Shown: positions 9,112 through 17,530 of the stretch, piece after piece
Layout of the letters: each line of letters starts with the position of its first letter
Numbering within the stretch: the stretch's first letter is position 1
Source: Pontibacter aydingkolensis
Lineage (GTDB): Bacteria > Bacteroidota > Bacteroidia > Cytophagales > Hymenobacteraceae
DNA length: 64,000 nt
Assembly: GCF_019443125.1 (NCBI RefSeq)
Contig: NZ_JAHYXK010000013.1
Span: 53,663-117,662, forward strand
Reading direction: 5' to 3'
Translations under genes and position numbers: made by a program
The notes under the pieces: model-generated
Databases searched by the model: none
What the model was told of the DNA's origin: nothing
The model's input: only the letters and a program-made list of their open reading frames with translations

Positions 9112-10203
9112 TTATAAATGTACTAAAATCTTAGCATCTTTCAAATAGTTGCTGATCAAAACAGGTTTCGGGAGTTCGTCTATTTTTTCAGGGCTATAAA
9201 GCGCTAACCGGCTCTCTTGCAGAACTTCTTCCTTTAAACGAGAATCAAGCTTGAAATAGTAAAAACGTGCTGTTATTTTCTGATGACTCAGGATATGCTT
9301 GTACTCTTTAGAGGGTAGGTTTGCGTGTGAACTGCTTAGCTCTATGCCTGCCTCAGAAAGTTCCCTTATGAGTGCTTCCAGCGCCAGGTCCTTGCTATCT
9401 GATTCGTATAAGTAGAAGTCGTAAAGTCCCTGCCAAATGTCTCCTGCCAGCCGCTTACGCATGTAAAAACTCCCTTCAGACTCGAGTACAATGTAATGGA
9501 AGAATCTTGGCCTAGCAGCTTTTGCCTTAGATTTAACTGGTAGTTCCTGCACCATGCCATGGTTAAAGGCAAAGCAGCTCTGTTGCAGCGGGCAAAACAG
9601 GCAGTCGGGCATAACCGGTGTGCACTGTATAGCCCCAAACTCCATAATAGCTTGATTAAAATTGTCAGGCGCATCTGCAGGAACCAGTTCATCGGCCAGT
9701 TTCTGAAATACTTTCCGTGAGGCTGGTGCGGCAATATCCTCTGTAAGTCCAAATACACGCGCCAGCACCCTGAACACGTTCCCATCCAACACAGCAACCT
9801 GTTTTTTAAAAGCAAAAGAGGCAATAGCTGCGGCTGTATAGCTGCCAATACCTTTTAGTTTAAGCAGCTCCTCATGCTTGTCCGGGAAGTTGCCGCCATA
9901 CTTTTCTACCACCAGTTGGGCAGTGTGGTGCATGTTGCGTGCCCGGGAGTAGTAGCCGAGCCCCTGCCACAGGCGCAGTACCTCATCCTGCGGGGCAGCT
10001 GCCAGATCGTGCACGGTTGGGTAAGCCTCTGTAAACTTTAAGTAATAGGGCATGCCTTGTGCAACCCTGGTTTGCTGAAGTATAACTTCCGACAGCCATA
10101 TAAAGTATGGGTCGGTTGTTTCGCGCCAGGGTAGGGCCCGCTTGTGCCGGCTATACCAGTTTATAAGCGTTTGTGAAAAATATAATGCAGGCGTAATAGC
10201 CAT
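9112..10203 (-). CDS. mutY: A/G-specific adenine DNA glycosylase
   Basis: Removes adenine mispaired with 8-oxoguanine, preventing G:C to T:A changes. A helix-hairpin-helix glycosylase domain covers residues about 10-215, with LPWRETTDPYFIWLSEVILQ at the start, the HhH motif LKGIGSYTAAAIASFAF near 115-131, and VLDGNVFRVLAR containing the catalytic Asp. The [4Fe-4S] cluster is the spaced cysteine set C-x6-C-x2-C-x5-C (CTPVMPDCLFCPLQQSC) near residues 194-210. A C-terminal NUDIX-like domain that reads 8-oxoG follows. At 363 residues it has full length. It is divergent from the HU gene. Confidence 0.97.
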   Translation of the reverse strand: MAITPALYFSQTLINWYSRHKRALPWRETTDPYFIWLSEVILQQTRVAQGMPYYLKFTEAYPTVHDLAAAPQDEVLRLWQGLGYYSRARNMHHTAQLVVEKYGGNFPDKHEELLKLKGIGSYTAAAIASFAFKKQVAVLDGNVFRVLARVFGLTEDIAAPASRKVFQKLADELVPADAPDNFNQAIMEFGAIQCTPVMPDCLFCPLQQSCFAFNHGMVQELPVKSKAKAARPRFFHYIVLESEGSFYMRKRLAGDIWQGLYDFYLYESDSKDLALEALIRELSEAGIELSSSHANLPSKEYKHILSHQKITARFYYFKLDSRLKEEVLQESRLALYSPEKIDELPKPVLISNYLKDAKILVHL

Positions 10204-10526
10204 AGTATGAATTAATTGACTTCTTTTGTGTTGGGATGGAACAGGTAAAAGTAATCATTTGTTCTGAACGCGACCTTATCTGCGCGCTTCCGAAATATAA
10301 CTGAACATGGCGCGTTAAGGGGAGGTAGTTGTGGCATGGGTATTGCCTTTAACTAAATTATAAGGTTAAAAAGGTAAGTATCAGCCGCTAATAATTTGCA
10401 CGAATGTTTTTACTTATCGAAAAGTAAAACTACCTTTGTGCCCCGAAAATCAGCAAGTTGATGTAACTAATTGATTCTTAAACGGTGAAAATTATCTTAT
10501 TATTTAATTTATAAAAATCTAAGAAA
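10204..10526. other. intergenic region between mutY and the HU gene
   Basis: A 323-base divergent region. The right half holds the HU promoter and an inverted repeat (10408-10438). The left half, next to mutY, shows no recognisable element; no good minus-strand TAnnTTTG box for mutY was found. Confidence 0.5.
10408..10438 (+). promoter_or_regulatory. HU gene promoter overlapped by an inverted repeat
   Basis: The -7 element TACCTTTG (10431-10438) matches TAnnTTTG perfectly; the -33 position holds TTTT at 10408-10411 with a 19-base spacer. An inverted repeat TTTTACTT / AAGTAAAA (10408-10415 and 10422-10429) covers the -33 element and spacer, a position suited to an operator. Confidence 0.6.
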
Positions 10527-10832
10527 GTGACTAAAGCAGAAGTAATATCAGAAATTGCTGATAAAACAGGGATTGATAAGGCGGATGTACAAGCTACAAT
10601 TGAGGCTTTTTTCAAAGTAGTTAAAGACTCTATGGCTGATGGCAACAACATCTACGTGAGAGGTTTTGGTAGCTTTGTGAACAAGAAGCGCGCGAAGAAA
10701 GTAGCACGTAACATTTCTAAAAATACGTCTATTATCATCGATGAACACTTTATTCCGAGCTTTAAGCCGTCTAAAACTTTCATCCAGAAAATCAAAAACA
10801 GCAAAAAAATCAAAGAATTAGCTACTGCTTAA
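10527..10832 (+). CDS. HU/IHF-family DNA-binding protein
   Basis: Small dimeric nucleoid protein that bends DNA. Starts with GTG at 10527 (MTKAEVISEIADKTG). The family beta-arm region reads VRGFGSFVNKKRAKKVARN around residues 45-64, followed by the Ile/Phe-rich arm and FKPSKTFIQKI. The 101-residue length is slightly longer than classical HU (90) because of a Lys-rich C-terminal tail. HU and IHF subunits cannot be separated by eye. It leads the series HU, TPR protein, small ribosomal protein, rng on the plus strand. Confidence 0.95.
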   Translation: MTKAEVISEIADKTGIDKADVQATIEAFFKVVKDSMADGNNIYVRGFGSFVNKKRAKKVARNISKNTSIIIDEHFIPSFKPSKTFIQKIKNSKKIKELATA

Positions 10833-10892
10833 TTTTTTGTATCTTTGCAGTGCAAATTTTGAAATCATTAATCAATTACTAAGGTAAAAAGA

Positions 10893-11759
10893 ATGTCCCG
10901 GTCCCAAATACTGATCGTTGTAATAGCTGTCGCGTTGGTAGCCGCTATGTTCTTTTTGCCTAAAGTAGTTGTTAATGATGACAAAGAGAGCCTGGCAAAA
11001 GGCGAAACCACTGCTGCCATACCAGAAGGCCACTCTGAGGATGATGGTCACGGTCATGGTGCAGAAGGCGAAGCTGCATCAGACGTGCATACAATGGCAA
11101 CGCCAGAGCAAATGATGGCTTTGACTACTGCACGTGCCAAGTATAACAAAGCAACTGATGCCCAGATAAAGAACCGTCTGGCCGCAGAACTGGCAGCTGC
11201 TTATGCAACTGCCTCTAAATATGACAGCGCAGGTTATTATTACGAAATAGCAGCAAACGCCCGTGGCGGTGAAAAAAGCTATAAGAGAGCCGGCGATGCC
11301 TATTATGAGGCTTTTACATTTGCTGCTACACAGCAACGCGCCGGCGAGTTAGGTGCCAAAGCGCGTAACATGTATGAGCAGGTGCTTAAAAACAATCCGT
11401 CTGACCTGGATGCGAAGACAAACGTAGCCATGACTTACATTGCCAGCTCAAACCCTATGCAGGGAATTACGCTGCTTCGTGAGGTTATTGCTACTGATCC
11501 TAACAACCAGAAGGCACTGTTTAATCTGGGTATACTTTCTATCCAGTCTACGCAGTATGATAAAGCTGTAGAGCGTTTCCGCCAGTTAGTGGCTGTTAAT
11601 CCGCAACACGTGGAAGCAACATTTTATTTAGCTTTGTCGCTGGCTAACACAGGCGAAAAAGAAGAAGCCAAAGCACTTTTCAACAAGGTAAAAGGCATGA
11701 GCAACGATCCTGCGCTTACTACCTCTGTTGATGAAGAACTGGCTAAATTAAACCAGTAG
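10893..11759 (+). CDS. membrane-anchored TPR protein
   Basis: Scaffold-type protein with one N-terminal membrane helix (residues about 5-25, ILIVVIAVALVAAMFFLP), a His/Gly/Glu-rich linker (EDDGHGHGAEGE) and then tetratricopeptide-like repeats from about residue 85 to 285. The clearest repeats are around LKNNPSDLDAKTNVAMTYI and VAVNPQHVEATFYLALSLA. The repeats should face the periplasm. A candidate TATCTTTG -7 box lies at 10840-10847, just after the HU stop, but without a good -33. Its position between HU and rng is common in Bacteroidota; the binding partner is unknown. Confidence 0.85.
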   Translation: MSRSQILIVVIAVALVAAMFFLPKVVVNDDKESLAKGETTAAIPEGHSEDDGHGHGAEGEAASDVHTMATPEQMMALTTARAKYNKATDAQIKNRLAAELAAAYATASKYDSAGYYYEIAANARGGEKSYKRAGDAYYEAFTFAATQQRAGELGAKARNMYEQVLKNNPSDLDAKTNVAMTYIASSNPMQGITLLREVIATDPNNQKALFNLGILSIQSTQYDKAVERFRQLVAVNPQHVEATFYLALSLANTGEKEEAKALFNKVKGMSNDPALTTSVDEELAKLNQ

Positions 11760-11793
11760 TTAAAGAATTTTTAAAACATAAACGTACAAGACT

Positions 11794-11883
11794 ATGCCTT
11801 GCGGAAAGAAAAGAAAAAGACATAAGATCGCTACTCACAAAAGAAAGAAGCGCCTAAGAAAAAACAGACATAAGAAGAAGTAA
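11794..11883 (+). CDS. 29-residue ribosomal protein of the AURKAIP1/COX24 type
   Basis: Tiny basic protein reading MPCGKKRKRHKIATHKRKKR and ending LRKNRHKKK. The KRKRHK...THKRKKR..KNRHKKK pattern is that of the short bacterial proteins carrying the AURKAIP1/COX24 domain, related to mitochondrial mS38 and mycobacterial bS22, which sit in the small ribosomal subunit. It is 29 codons plus stop, placed 34 bases after the TPR gene and 81 bases before rng. The pattern is seen directly; the ribosomal role is known only from the family. Confidence 0.85.
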   Translation: MPCGKKRKRHKIATHKRKKRLRKNRHKKK

Positions 11884-11964
11884 TTTCTTCTGCGTAGTAT
11901 GAGGCCCACATTGCTCAGCAATAGTGGGCTTTGGTCTATACATCCAACTAATCTTTGAGAGAAA

Positions 11965-13563
11965 TTGAGTAATGAACTAATTATCAATTCTACTCAGGAT
12001 GGAGAGCGTATTGCGCTTTTACAGGACAAACGACTGGTAGAGTATCACTTCGAACGTAAAGACACAAATTACATCGTTGGCGATATTTTTCTGGGTACTG
12101 TAAAAAAAGTAATGCCAGGCCTAAACGCTGCTTTTATTGATATTGGTTACCAGAAGGATGCTTTTTTGCATTACCTTGATCTGGGCGCCAATATCAAAAC
12201 GCTTAACAAGTATTTAAAAGCAGCTCAGACTCAGAAGAACGCAACGCCAAAATTAAACCAGCTTAAATTTGAGCCGGAGATAGATAAACTGGGCAAAATA
12301 GCTGATGTGCTTAAAAAAGGACAGCAGCTGTTAGTTCAGATCGTAAAAGAACCTATCTCTACCAAAGGCCCAAGACTTTCCTGCGAGATATCTCTGGCAG
12401 GCCGCTTTTTGGTACTGGTGCCGTTTTCAAACACGGTAAGCGTATCCAAAAAGATTGTCAGTAAAGAAGAGCGCACCCGGCTAAAGCGTTTGATCACTTC
12501 GATCAAGCCCGAAAACTTTGGTGTGATCATCAGAACAGTGGCAGAAGGCCGCGAGGTAGCAGAGCTCGACAGAGACCTGCGCAACATGCTCGCTAACTGG
12601 GAAGAAGGCTTTAAGGCGTTGAAAACGGCTAAACCATGTGACAAAGTCATAGGTGAACTAAACCGTTCTTCTTCCATTTTGAGGGATTTGTTAAACGAGA
12701 GTTTTGATAACATAGTAGTAGACGATAGTCAGCTCTATGACGAGATCAAGACGTACATCGGAAGTATTGCACCGGATAAGTTAAAGATCCTGAAGCAGTA
12801 CACCGGCAAAACCAAGACCTACGAACACTTCCACATCGAGAAACAGCTTAAAGCTGCGTTCGGTAAAACAGTAACTATACCAGGTGGCGGATACCTGGTA
12901 ATAGAGCACACCGAAGCACTGCATGTGATCGACGTGAATAGTGGGAATAAATCTAATACCGAAACCGATCAGGAGGCTACAGCGCTAAACGTGAACATGA
13001 TGGCTGCCAAAGAGGTAGCACGTCAGCTTCGCCTTCGGGATATAGGTGGTATCATAGTGGTGGACTTTATTGATATGAAGACACCGGAAAACCGCCAGAA
13101 AGTATACGAGGTTGTAAAAGAAGAGCTTAAACGTGACCGATCAAAATCCACGGTTCTTCCGATCTCAAAATTTGGCCTGATGCAAATAACGCGTCAGCGT
13201 GTAAGGCCAGAGCAAAATATAGTAACCGGCGAGGTTTGCCCAACATGCAACGGTACCGGTAAAATTACAGCCAGTATACTGGTTACAGACGAAATTGAAG
13301 CAGCGGTAGACGACCTGCTGACCAGCCACAACCACAAAGGCCTTACAATTTACCTGCACCCGTTTGTGTACGATTATTATACTAAGGGTATGATATCGAA
13401 ACAAACGAAATGGTTCTTTAAGTACTTTAAGTGGGTGAAACTGGTAAAAGATACATCACTTGGCATTACAGATTTTAAAGTAATGGATGATCGGGGTGAT
13501 GAGATTGAACTACGTACGACTTTCGTAGAACCGATAGAAGTACAAGACAAAGACGAAGAGTAA
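11965..13563 (+). CDS. rng: ribonuclease G/E family endoribonuclease
   Basis: Single-strand-specific endoribonuclease for rRNA maturation and mRNA decay. Starts at TTG 11965 (MSNELIINSTQDGERIALLQ), the standard start in the phylum. The S1 RNA-binding domain covers residues about 35-130 with IVGDIFLGTVKKVMPGLNAAFIDIG. The two catalytic metal-binding Asp are in HVIDVNSGN (about 326) and VVDFIDMKTPENR (about 369). The Zn-link is CPTCNGTG near residue 425, which dimerises the enzyme. At 532 residues it is the RNase G size, lacking the RNase E scaffold tail. Confidence 0.96.
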   Translation: MSNELIINSTQDGERIALLQDKRLVEYHFERKDTNYIVGDIFLGTVKKVMPGLNAAFIDIGYQKDAFLHYLDLGANIKTLNKYLKAAQTQKNATPKLNQLKFEPEIDKLGKIADVLKKGQQLLVQIVKEPISTKGPRLSCEISLAGRFLVLVPFSNTVSVSKKIVSKEERTRLKRLITSIKPENFGVIIRTVAEGREVAELDRDLRNMLANWEEGFKALKTAKPCDKVIGELNRSSSILRDLLNESFDNIVVDDSQLYDEIKTYIGSIAPDKLKILKQYTGKTKTYEHFHIEKQLKAAFGKTVTIPGGGYLVIEHTEALHVIDVNSGNKSNTETDQEATALNVNMMAAKEVARQLRLRDIGGIIVVDFIDMKTPENRQKVYEVVKEELKRDRSKSTVLPISKFGLMQITRQRVRPEQNIVTGEVCPTCNGTGKITASILVTDEIEAAVDDLLTSHNHKGLTIYLHPFVYDYYTKGMISKQTKWFFKYFKWVKLVKDTSLGITDFKVMDDRGDEIELRTTFVEPIEVQDKDEE

Positions 13564-13580
13564 AAATATATTTTGCAACA

Positions 13581-13616
13581 AAAAAGCCGTCCTGATAGCT
13601 ATCGGGACGGCTTTTT
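13581..13616. terminator. terminator between rng and the convergent beta-barrel gene
   Basis: Sixteen-pair stem AAAAAGCCGTCCTGAT / ATCGGGACGGCTTTTT with an AGCT loop and one G-T pair. A and T tracts on the two sides let it serve both convergent genes. Confidence 0.9.
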
Positions 13617-13633
13617 GCTTTTATGTTTTCTGA

Positions 13634-14293
13634 TTAGAACTTTACTCCCACATCCAGCGAGAAGCCGTTGTTCTTAATACCAATGTTCTTGTCATTTAAC
13701 ACATCACGGTAAAAATCGTCGGTGTTGGAAAGGCCTCTGTGATAGGTAAGGCCAGCAAAAAGCTTGGTGCTCTCACCCATCTGGAACTCAGCGCCGCCGC
13801 CAAGTATAGCATCGGTCTCAAAAATGCTAAAGCGCTTGGATACTTTTTCGCCGCTGATCACTTTTTTGTCATCAACTTTAGCAGAAACTTTCGTGTTAAG
13901 CGAGCCACCAACTTGGAAGTATAAAATAGTGCCTGGGGCAACCTCGTTCGTAAAAAGCTTAAGCGTAACTGGAAGTTCGATATATTGTAAAGAATTATCA
14001 TCCTTTTCTGTTCTTGAACTGCCAAGTTCATCAACATAGGTATAAGAAATCTCGCCGCCTTTGCTGCGATACACAAGCCCTGTGCTGAAAGCGTAGTTCT
14101 GGGCAAAGAAATAATCCGCTACAACGCCAATGCCTAAACCAAGTTTGCCGCCTTCGTTCTTAAAGTTATGCCTATCTTCGGCTATAAAGCGTGGGCTTGA
14201 TATGGTGGGTGATACCATTAAACCAATTTCAACCTGGGCCATAGACGTAAACCCAGCCAATAAAAAGAGTACTAAGAGTGTGATTTTCTTCAT
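13634..14293 (-). CDS. outer membrane beta-barrel protein (PorT-like)
   Basis: Predicted outer membrane barrel of about 219 residues. Signal peptide MKKITLLVLFLLAGFTSMAQ, then alternating strands typical of the PorT/OMP_b-brl_2 family, with LGLGIGVVADYFFAQNYAFS and QYIELPVTLKLFTN. It ends GFSLDVGVKF, a terminal Phe as expected for barrel insertion. An ATG six bases upstream (14299) is equally possible. It is divergent from gldB, and its candidate -7 box (TATATTTG, complement of 14355-14362) abuts that of gldB. Substrate or partner is unknown. Confidence 0.85.
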   Translation of the reverse strand: MKKITLLVLFLLAGFTSMAQVEIGLMVSPTISSPRFIAEDRHNFKNEGGKLGLGIGVVADYFFAQNYAFSTGLVYRSKGGEISYTYVDELGSSRTEKDDNSLQYIELPVTLKLFTNEVAPGTILYFQVGGSLNTKVSAKVDDKKVISGEKVSKRFSIFETDAILGGGAEFQMGESTKLFAGLTYHRGLSNTDDFYRDVLNDKNIGIKNNGFSLDVGVKF

Positions 14294-14313
14294 GAGCATA
14301 ATTAAATTGATGC

Positions 14314-14362
14314 ATTAGTGTTACACTAATACGTAAGAACCCTCTATTTTTGTACAAATATA
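14314..14362. promoter_or_regulatory. back-to-back -7 boxes and palindrome between beta-barrel gene and gldB
   Basis: Plus-strand TATTTTTG at 14345-14352 would place the gldB start site about 10 bases before its ATG. Minus-strand TATATTTG (complement of 14355-14362) faces the other way only 2 bases off. A perfect palindrome ATTAGTGT-T-ACACTAAT lies at 14314-14330, upstream of one -7 box and in the leader of the other gene. Good -33 elements were not found on either strand. Confidence 0.5.
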
Positions 14363-14369
14363 CACGATA

Positions 14370-15371
14370 ATGTATTACAGATTTTTAATACTAGCAGTAC
14401 TATTATTTACTTTCGGGTGCAAAAAAAAGGGATGTGATATACCCGAAGAGGTAGCTAAAATACCGGTACAGGTTGAAATAGAGCGTTTAGAGAAGCCTTT
14501 TTATGGCGCAGATACAAGAGAGGCCATGACCGGGTTTCTGGATAAAAATCCATTGTTCGCAGAAGTATACCTGCAGCGCAGCGAGTACCCTTCCGATTCT
14601 GTGCTGATGCGATCGTTGCTGCCTTTAACAAACAATGCATCGCTTGATACATTGGTGCAGGAAGCAGTGGATAAATTTGGCGACATGCAACCAGAGAAGG
14701 AGCAATTGGAAACCGCCTTCAAATTTATCAAACACCATTACCCTGATTTTGATCCGCCGCAGGTAAAAACATTTGTAACCGGGCTCGGCACACTGGGCAA
14801 TGATTTGTTTGTGTCGGATACACTGCTGGTTTTTGGCCTGGATTATTTTATTGGCAAAGACGCTACCTACCGCCCTCAGGCATACGAGTATATTCTGAAG
14901 CGCTACGAACGCGAAAAGATGGTGCCTGCTGCCATGCTGCTATTATCTAACCGTTTTAACAAGGCCAACCTGAAAGACAGATCGTTGCTTTCGGAGATGA
15001 TAAGTATGGGTAAGGCTTACTACTTTGTACAACAGGTGATGCCTTGCACCCCAGATTCTCTGATCATCAGCTACACTGACCAGCAACTGGTAGATGTGCA
15101 CCACAACGAGGGCCGTATTTGGGCACACTTTATTGAGAAGAGCCTGTTATATGAGAAAAACCCTTTCCAGATCCAGAAATACATCGGCGAACGACCTTCT
15201 ACGCCAGAAATAGATGGTAAAGCACCGGGGCGTATTGGTACCTGGCTTGGCTGGCAGATCGTGCGTGCTTACATGGAGCGCAACCCTAATGTAACACTGC
15301 CTCAGCTGATGGCTGACACAGATTACCGGAAGATTTTCAGCGAGTCGAAGTATAAGCCTAAGAAGAAGTAA
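14370..15371 (+). CDS. gldB: gliding motility lipoprotein GldB
   Basis: Lipoprotein required for gliding and T9SS function in Flavobacterium. The signal MYYRFLILAVLLFTFGC ends in a lipobox with Cys at residue 17, followed by KKKG. The body contains ERLEKPFYG near the N-terminus, FVTGLGTLGND, and LGLDYFIG-type sequence (VFGLDYFIGKD). The family-typical C-terminal part contains GRIWAHFIEKSLLYEKNP, GRIGTWLGWQIVRAYMERNP and LPQLMADTDYRKIFSESKYKP. At 333 residues it is a normal length. Unlike gldD and gldE it stands apart, 19 bases before a glycosyltransferase gene with which it probably forms an operon. Confidence 0.9.
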   Translation: MYYRFLILAVLLFTFGCKKKGCDIPEEVAKIPVQVEIERLEKPFYGADTREAMTGFLDKNPLFAEVYLQRSEYPSDSVLMRSLLPLTNNASLDTLVQEAVDKFGDMQPEKEQLETAFKFIKHHYPDFDPPQVKTFVTGLGTLGNDLFVSDTLLVFGLDYFIGKDATYRPQAYEYILKRYEREKMVPAAMLLLSNRFNKANLKDRSLLSEMISMGKAYYFVQQVMPCTPDSLIISYTDQQLVDVHHNEGRIWAHFIEKSLLYEKNPFQIQKYIGERPSTPEIDGKAPGRIGTWLGWQIVRAYMERNPNVTLPQLMADTDYRKIFSESKYKPKKK

Positions 15372-15390
15372 CCCGATGGGTTAGCCCCTG

Positions 15391-16590
15391 ATGCATATAG
15401 CCGTATTTAACCAGCACCACCACAACCCTGATTGCCCTGCTACCTGCAGGCATTATACCTTTTTGGAGGAGCTGGCAAAACGGCACCAGGTTACGCTTAT
15501 TACCAGCAACGGCTGGCGCAGCATCCGGATAACCGATAAGTATAACTGGGCACCCAAAGGCGTAAAATTGCACGAATGTAAAATACCTTACGCCAATAAG
15601 ATGGGTATATTGCAGCGCTTCTTCTCTTTTGCGGGCTACGCAGCTTATAGCTTCTGGAAAGGCTTAACTATGCCGAAGCCCGACGTAATCTGGGCCATTT
15701 CCACACCACTTAGTACCCCTTGGGTGGCAGCACAGGTTGCAAGTATACGAAACGTGCCATGGGTGTTTGAGGTGCAGGACCTGTGGCCGAGTTTCCCGAT
15801 AGAGATGGGGGCTGTAAACTATAAATGGATGGAGCAGTTGCTTTATCGCACCGAGAAAAATCTCTATAACAGTGCCAGCCACATTATTACCCTTTCACCG
15901 GACATGAGTGCTTATGTAGCTGGCTTAGATATTTCAATCAAAAAAATCACAACAAACTATAACGGCACAGACATAGCTCAGGCAGATGCTATAAGCGAGC
16001 AGGAAGTGGAAGAGCTACGCCTAAAGTATAACCTACAGGGGAAACAGGTTGTATTGTATGCCGGCACTTATGGCCGCGCCAACGATATGCTAACCCTGAT
16101 GAAGACCATCAAAAGTATGGCCGCTGATGCAAGTATAACTTTTATACTTACAGGCAACGGTTACTATGAGCCCCAGCTAAAGGCACTGGCAGCGCAGGTA
16201 CCTAATTTATTATTGCTGAAGCCACAGCCACGGCCAGAGGTCTTTAATTTGTTCAGGCTTGCGGCTATCTCGCTGGTTACTTTTAACGATCTGCCTGTAC
16301 TTGCTACCAACTCCCCGTCTAAATTTTACGATAGCCTGGCCTGTAACACTCCTGTAATTGTTACCAACCCCGGCTGGACGAAACGCTTTGTAGAAGAGTA
16401 TGGAGTAGGCTGGTACACGCCGGCAGAGCAGCCAGAGGCTTTGGCAGAAAGTATAAAGTATGCACTTAGTCAGCCAGAAGAATTGAAAGCAGCAGGAGCC
16501 AGAGGAAAAGCAATTGCCTACCAGCTGTTTGACAGGCAGGAGCTGGTAAAGGAGGTTGAGCAGGTGTTGGTTGGATCTGCTAGAGTATAG
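15391..16590 (+). CDS. family 4 glycosyltransferase (WbuB-like)
   Basis: Retaining GT-B glycosyltransferase for surface polysaccharide or O-antigen assembly. The N-terminal acceptor lobe starts MHIAVFNQHHHNPDCPATCR, the arrangement seen in WbuB/FnlA-linked enzymes, and contains FEVQDLWPSFPIEMG. The C-terminal donor lobe (from about residue 210) has VVLYAGTYGRANDM and, near 330, the nucleotide-sugar region LACNTPVIVTNPG followed by a Glu-containing loop. Length 399 residues is normal. It follows gldB by 19 bases. Sugar specificity cannot be read from sequence; WbuB homologues commonly act in fucosamine-containing glycans, which is only a hint. Confidence 0.88.
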   Translation: MHIAVFNQHHHNPDCPATCRHYTFLEELAKRHQVTLITSNGWRSIRITDKYNWAPKGVKLHECKIPYANKMGILQRFFSFAGYAAYSFWKGLTMPKPDVIWAISTPLSTPWVAAQVASIRNVPWVFEVQDLWPSFPIEMGAVNYKWMEQLLYRTEKNLYNSASHIITLSPDMSAYVAGLDISIKKITTNYNGTDIAQADAISEQEVEELRLKYNLQGKQVVLYAGTYGRANDMLTLMKTIKSMAADASITFILTGNGYYEPQLKALAAQVPNLLLLKPQPRPEVFNLFRLAAISLVTFNDLPVLATNSPSKFYDSLACNTPVIVTNPGWTKRFVEEYGVGWYTPAEQPEALAESIKYALSQPEELKAAGARGKAIAYQLFDRQELVKEVEQVLVGSARV

Positions 16591-16598
16591 TTTTTTTC

Positions 16599-16786
16599 GT
16601 AGGGACAGGTCGCGACCTGTCCGGGAAATGGCAGCAGCTATGAATCTTATACTTAGGACATTGGAATAGCAGATGTTTACTGTCACGGTTAATGACAAGT
16701 GGATGGACCTGTAAATGATATTGTAAAGTACGAGCCTTTACTTAATTGATAAGCCGTCTTGCGGACAGGTCGCGACCTGTCCCTAC
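16599..16786. repeat. paired palindromic repeat (REP doublet-like), family B
   Basis: Two copies of the perfect 20-base palindrome GGACAGGTCGCGACCTGTCC (16603-16622 and 16763-16782), extended asymmetrically by GTAG on the outer side and C/G on the inner side so the units face each other. They enclose about 140 bases without a gene. The structure suggests a non-autonomous mobile unit. No transposase is present in the window. Confidence 0.8.
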
Positions 16787-16810
16787 AAATCAGCATTACT
16801 TGATCAGTTG

Positions 16811-17323
16811 CTACTTCCCCAGCATCTCTTTAAACGACTCTTTCCCTACAGGCAATTGCTTTAAGTTTCCGATCAAAAGTATAGCCCTGTCAATCCTGAG
16901 TTGGCTGCTTTTTACACTAGCCACATAATGGATGATGTAACGTTGCCTGCCGGGTGTGAGGCCATCAAATCGTTTTCTGCCTTCCAGGTCCTGCTGCAGC
17001 AGCTCTTCCAGTTCTTCGGGTACCTCCATGCCATACTTGCTTTCGTCTTTCTCCAGCTTTACCCATACGTCGGAGCCGGCCTGTAAAGCCAGTTGTTTCA
17101 GGCGTTTGTTGTTGATGCTGATGTAGCCGCTTCCGTTGCCTAAGGCTACCAGGCCACCCTGAAAAGTAAGGCTGTTATTAATGGTGCAGAGCAGGCGCAC
17201 ATTATACTTACCGCCAAGTTGCTGCACTACCTCCTGGGGCACCTCCAGGTAATGCATGCCCAACAGGTGTGACAGTTTATTGATGCAGGTTTTATACTTT
17301 ATCTCAGGGACGGATTCGGGCAT
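16811..17323 (-). CDS. YdeI/OmpD-associated family protein (DUF1905-like)
   Basis: A 170-residue cytosolic protein with two parts. An N-terminal DUF1905-like barrel covers residues about 10-95 (HYLEVPQEVVQQLGGKYNV ... GSGYISINNKRLKQLAL). A C-terminal OmdA/YdeI-like helical segment (about 100-165) has DGLTPGRQRYIIHYVASVKS followed by RIDRAI, the usual signature. Family members are called bacteriocin-protection or OmpD-associated proteins, but the molecular role is not established. Single gene between repeat family B and a divergent secreted-protein gene. Confidence 0.8.
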   Translation of the reverse strand: MPESVPEIKYKTCINKLSHLLGMHYLEVPQEVVQQLGGKYNVRLLCTINNSLTFQGGLVALGNGSGYISINNKRLKQLALQAGSDVWVKLEKDESKYGMEVPEELEELLQQDLEGRKRFDGLTPGRQRYIIHYVASVKSSQLRIDRAILLIGNLKQLPVGKESFKEMLGK

Positions 17324-17530
17324 AAGGCAATAGGTTTTGTAGCTGTAATAAAAAATAAGTTTAACTGAAAATGAGCAGTAAGTATAGCATTAGGCAAGTA
17401 TAAATTCGAGGCTTCGTTGCTTTTTTATTTTATGGCACAGCTTTTGGATAGGCAGAAACAACAGGGCAAATATCCTAGGTTATGGCTCTGTTTATAATAG
17501 AACTATCTAACCTTTTTAATAAGAACGAAG

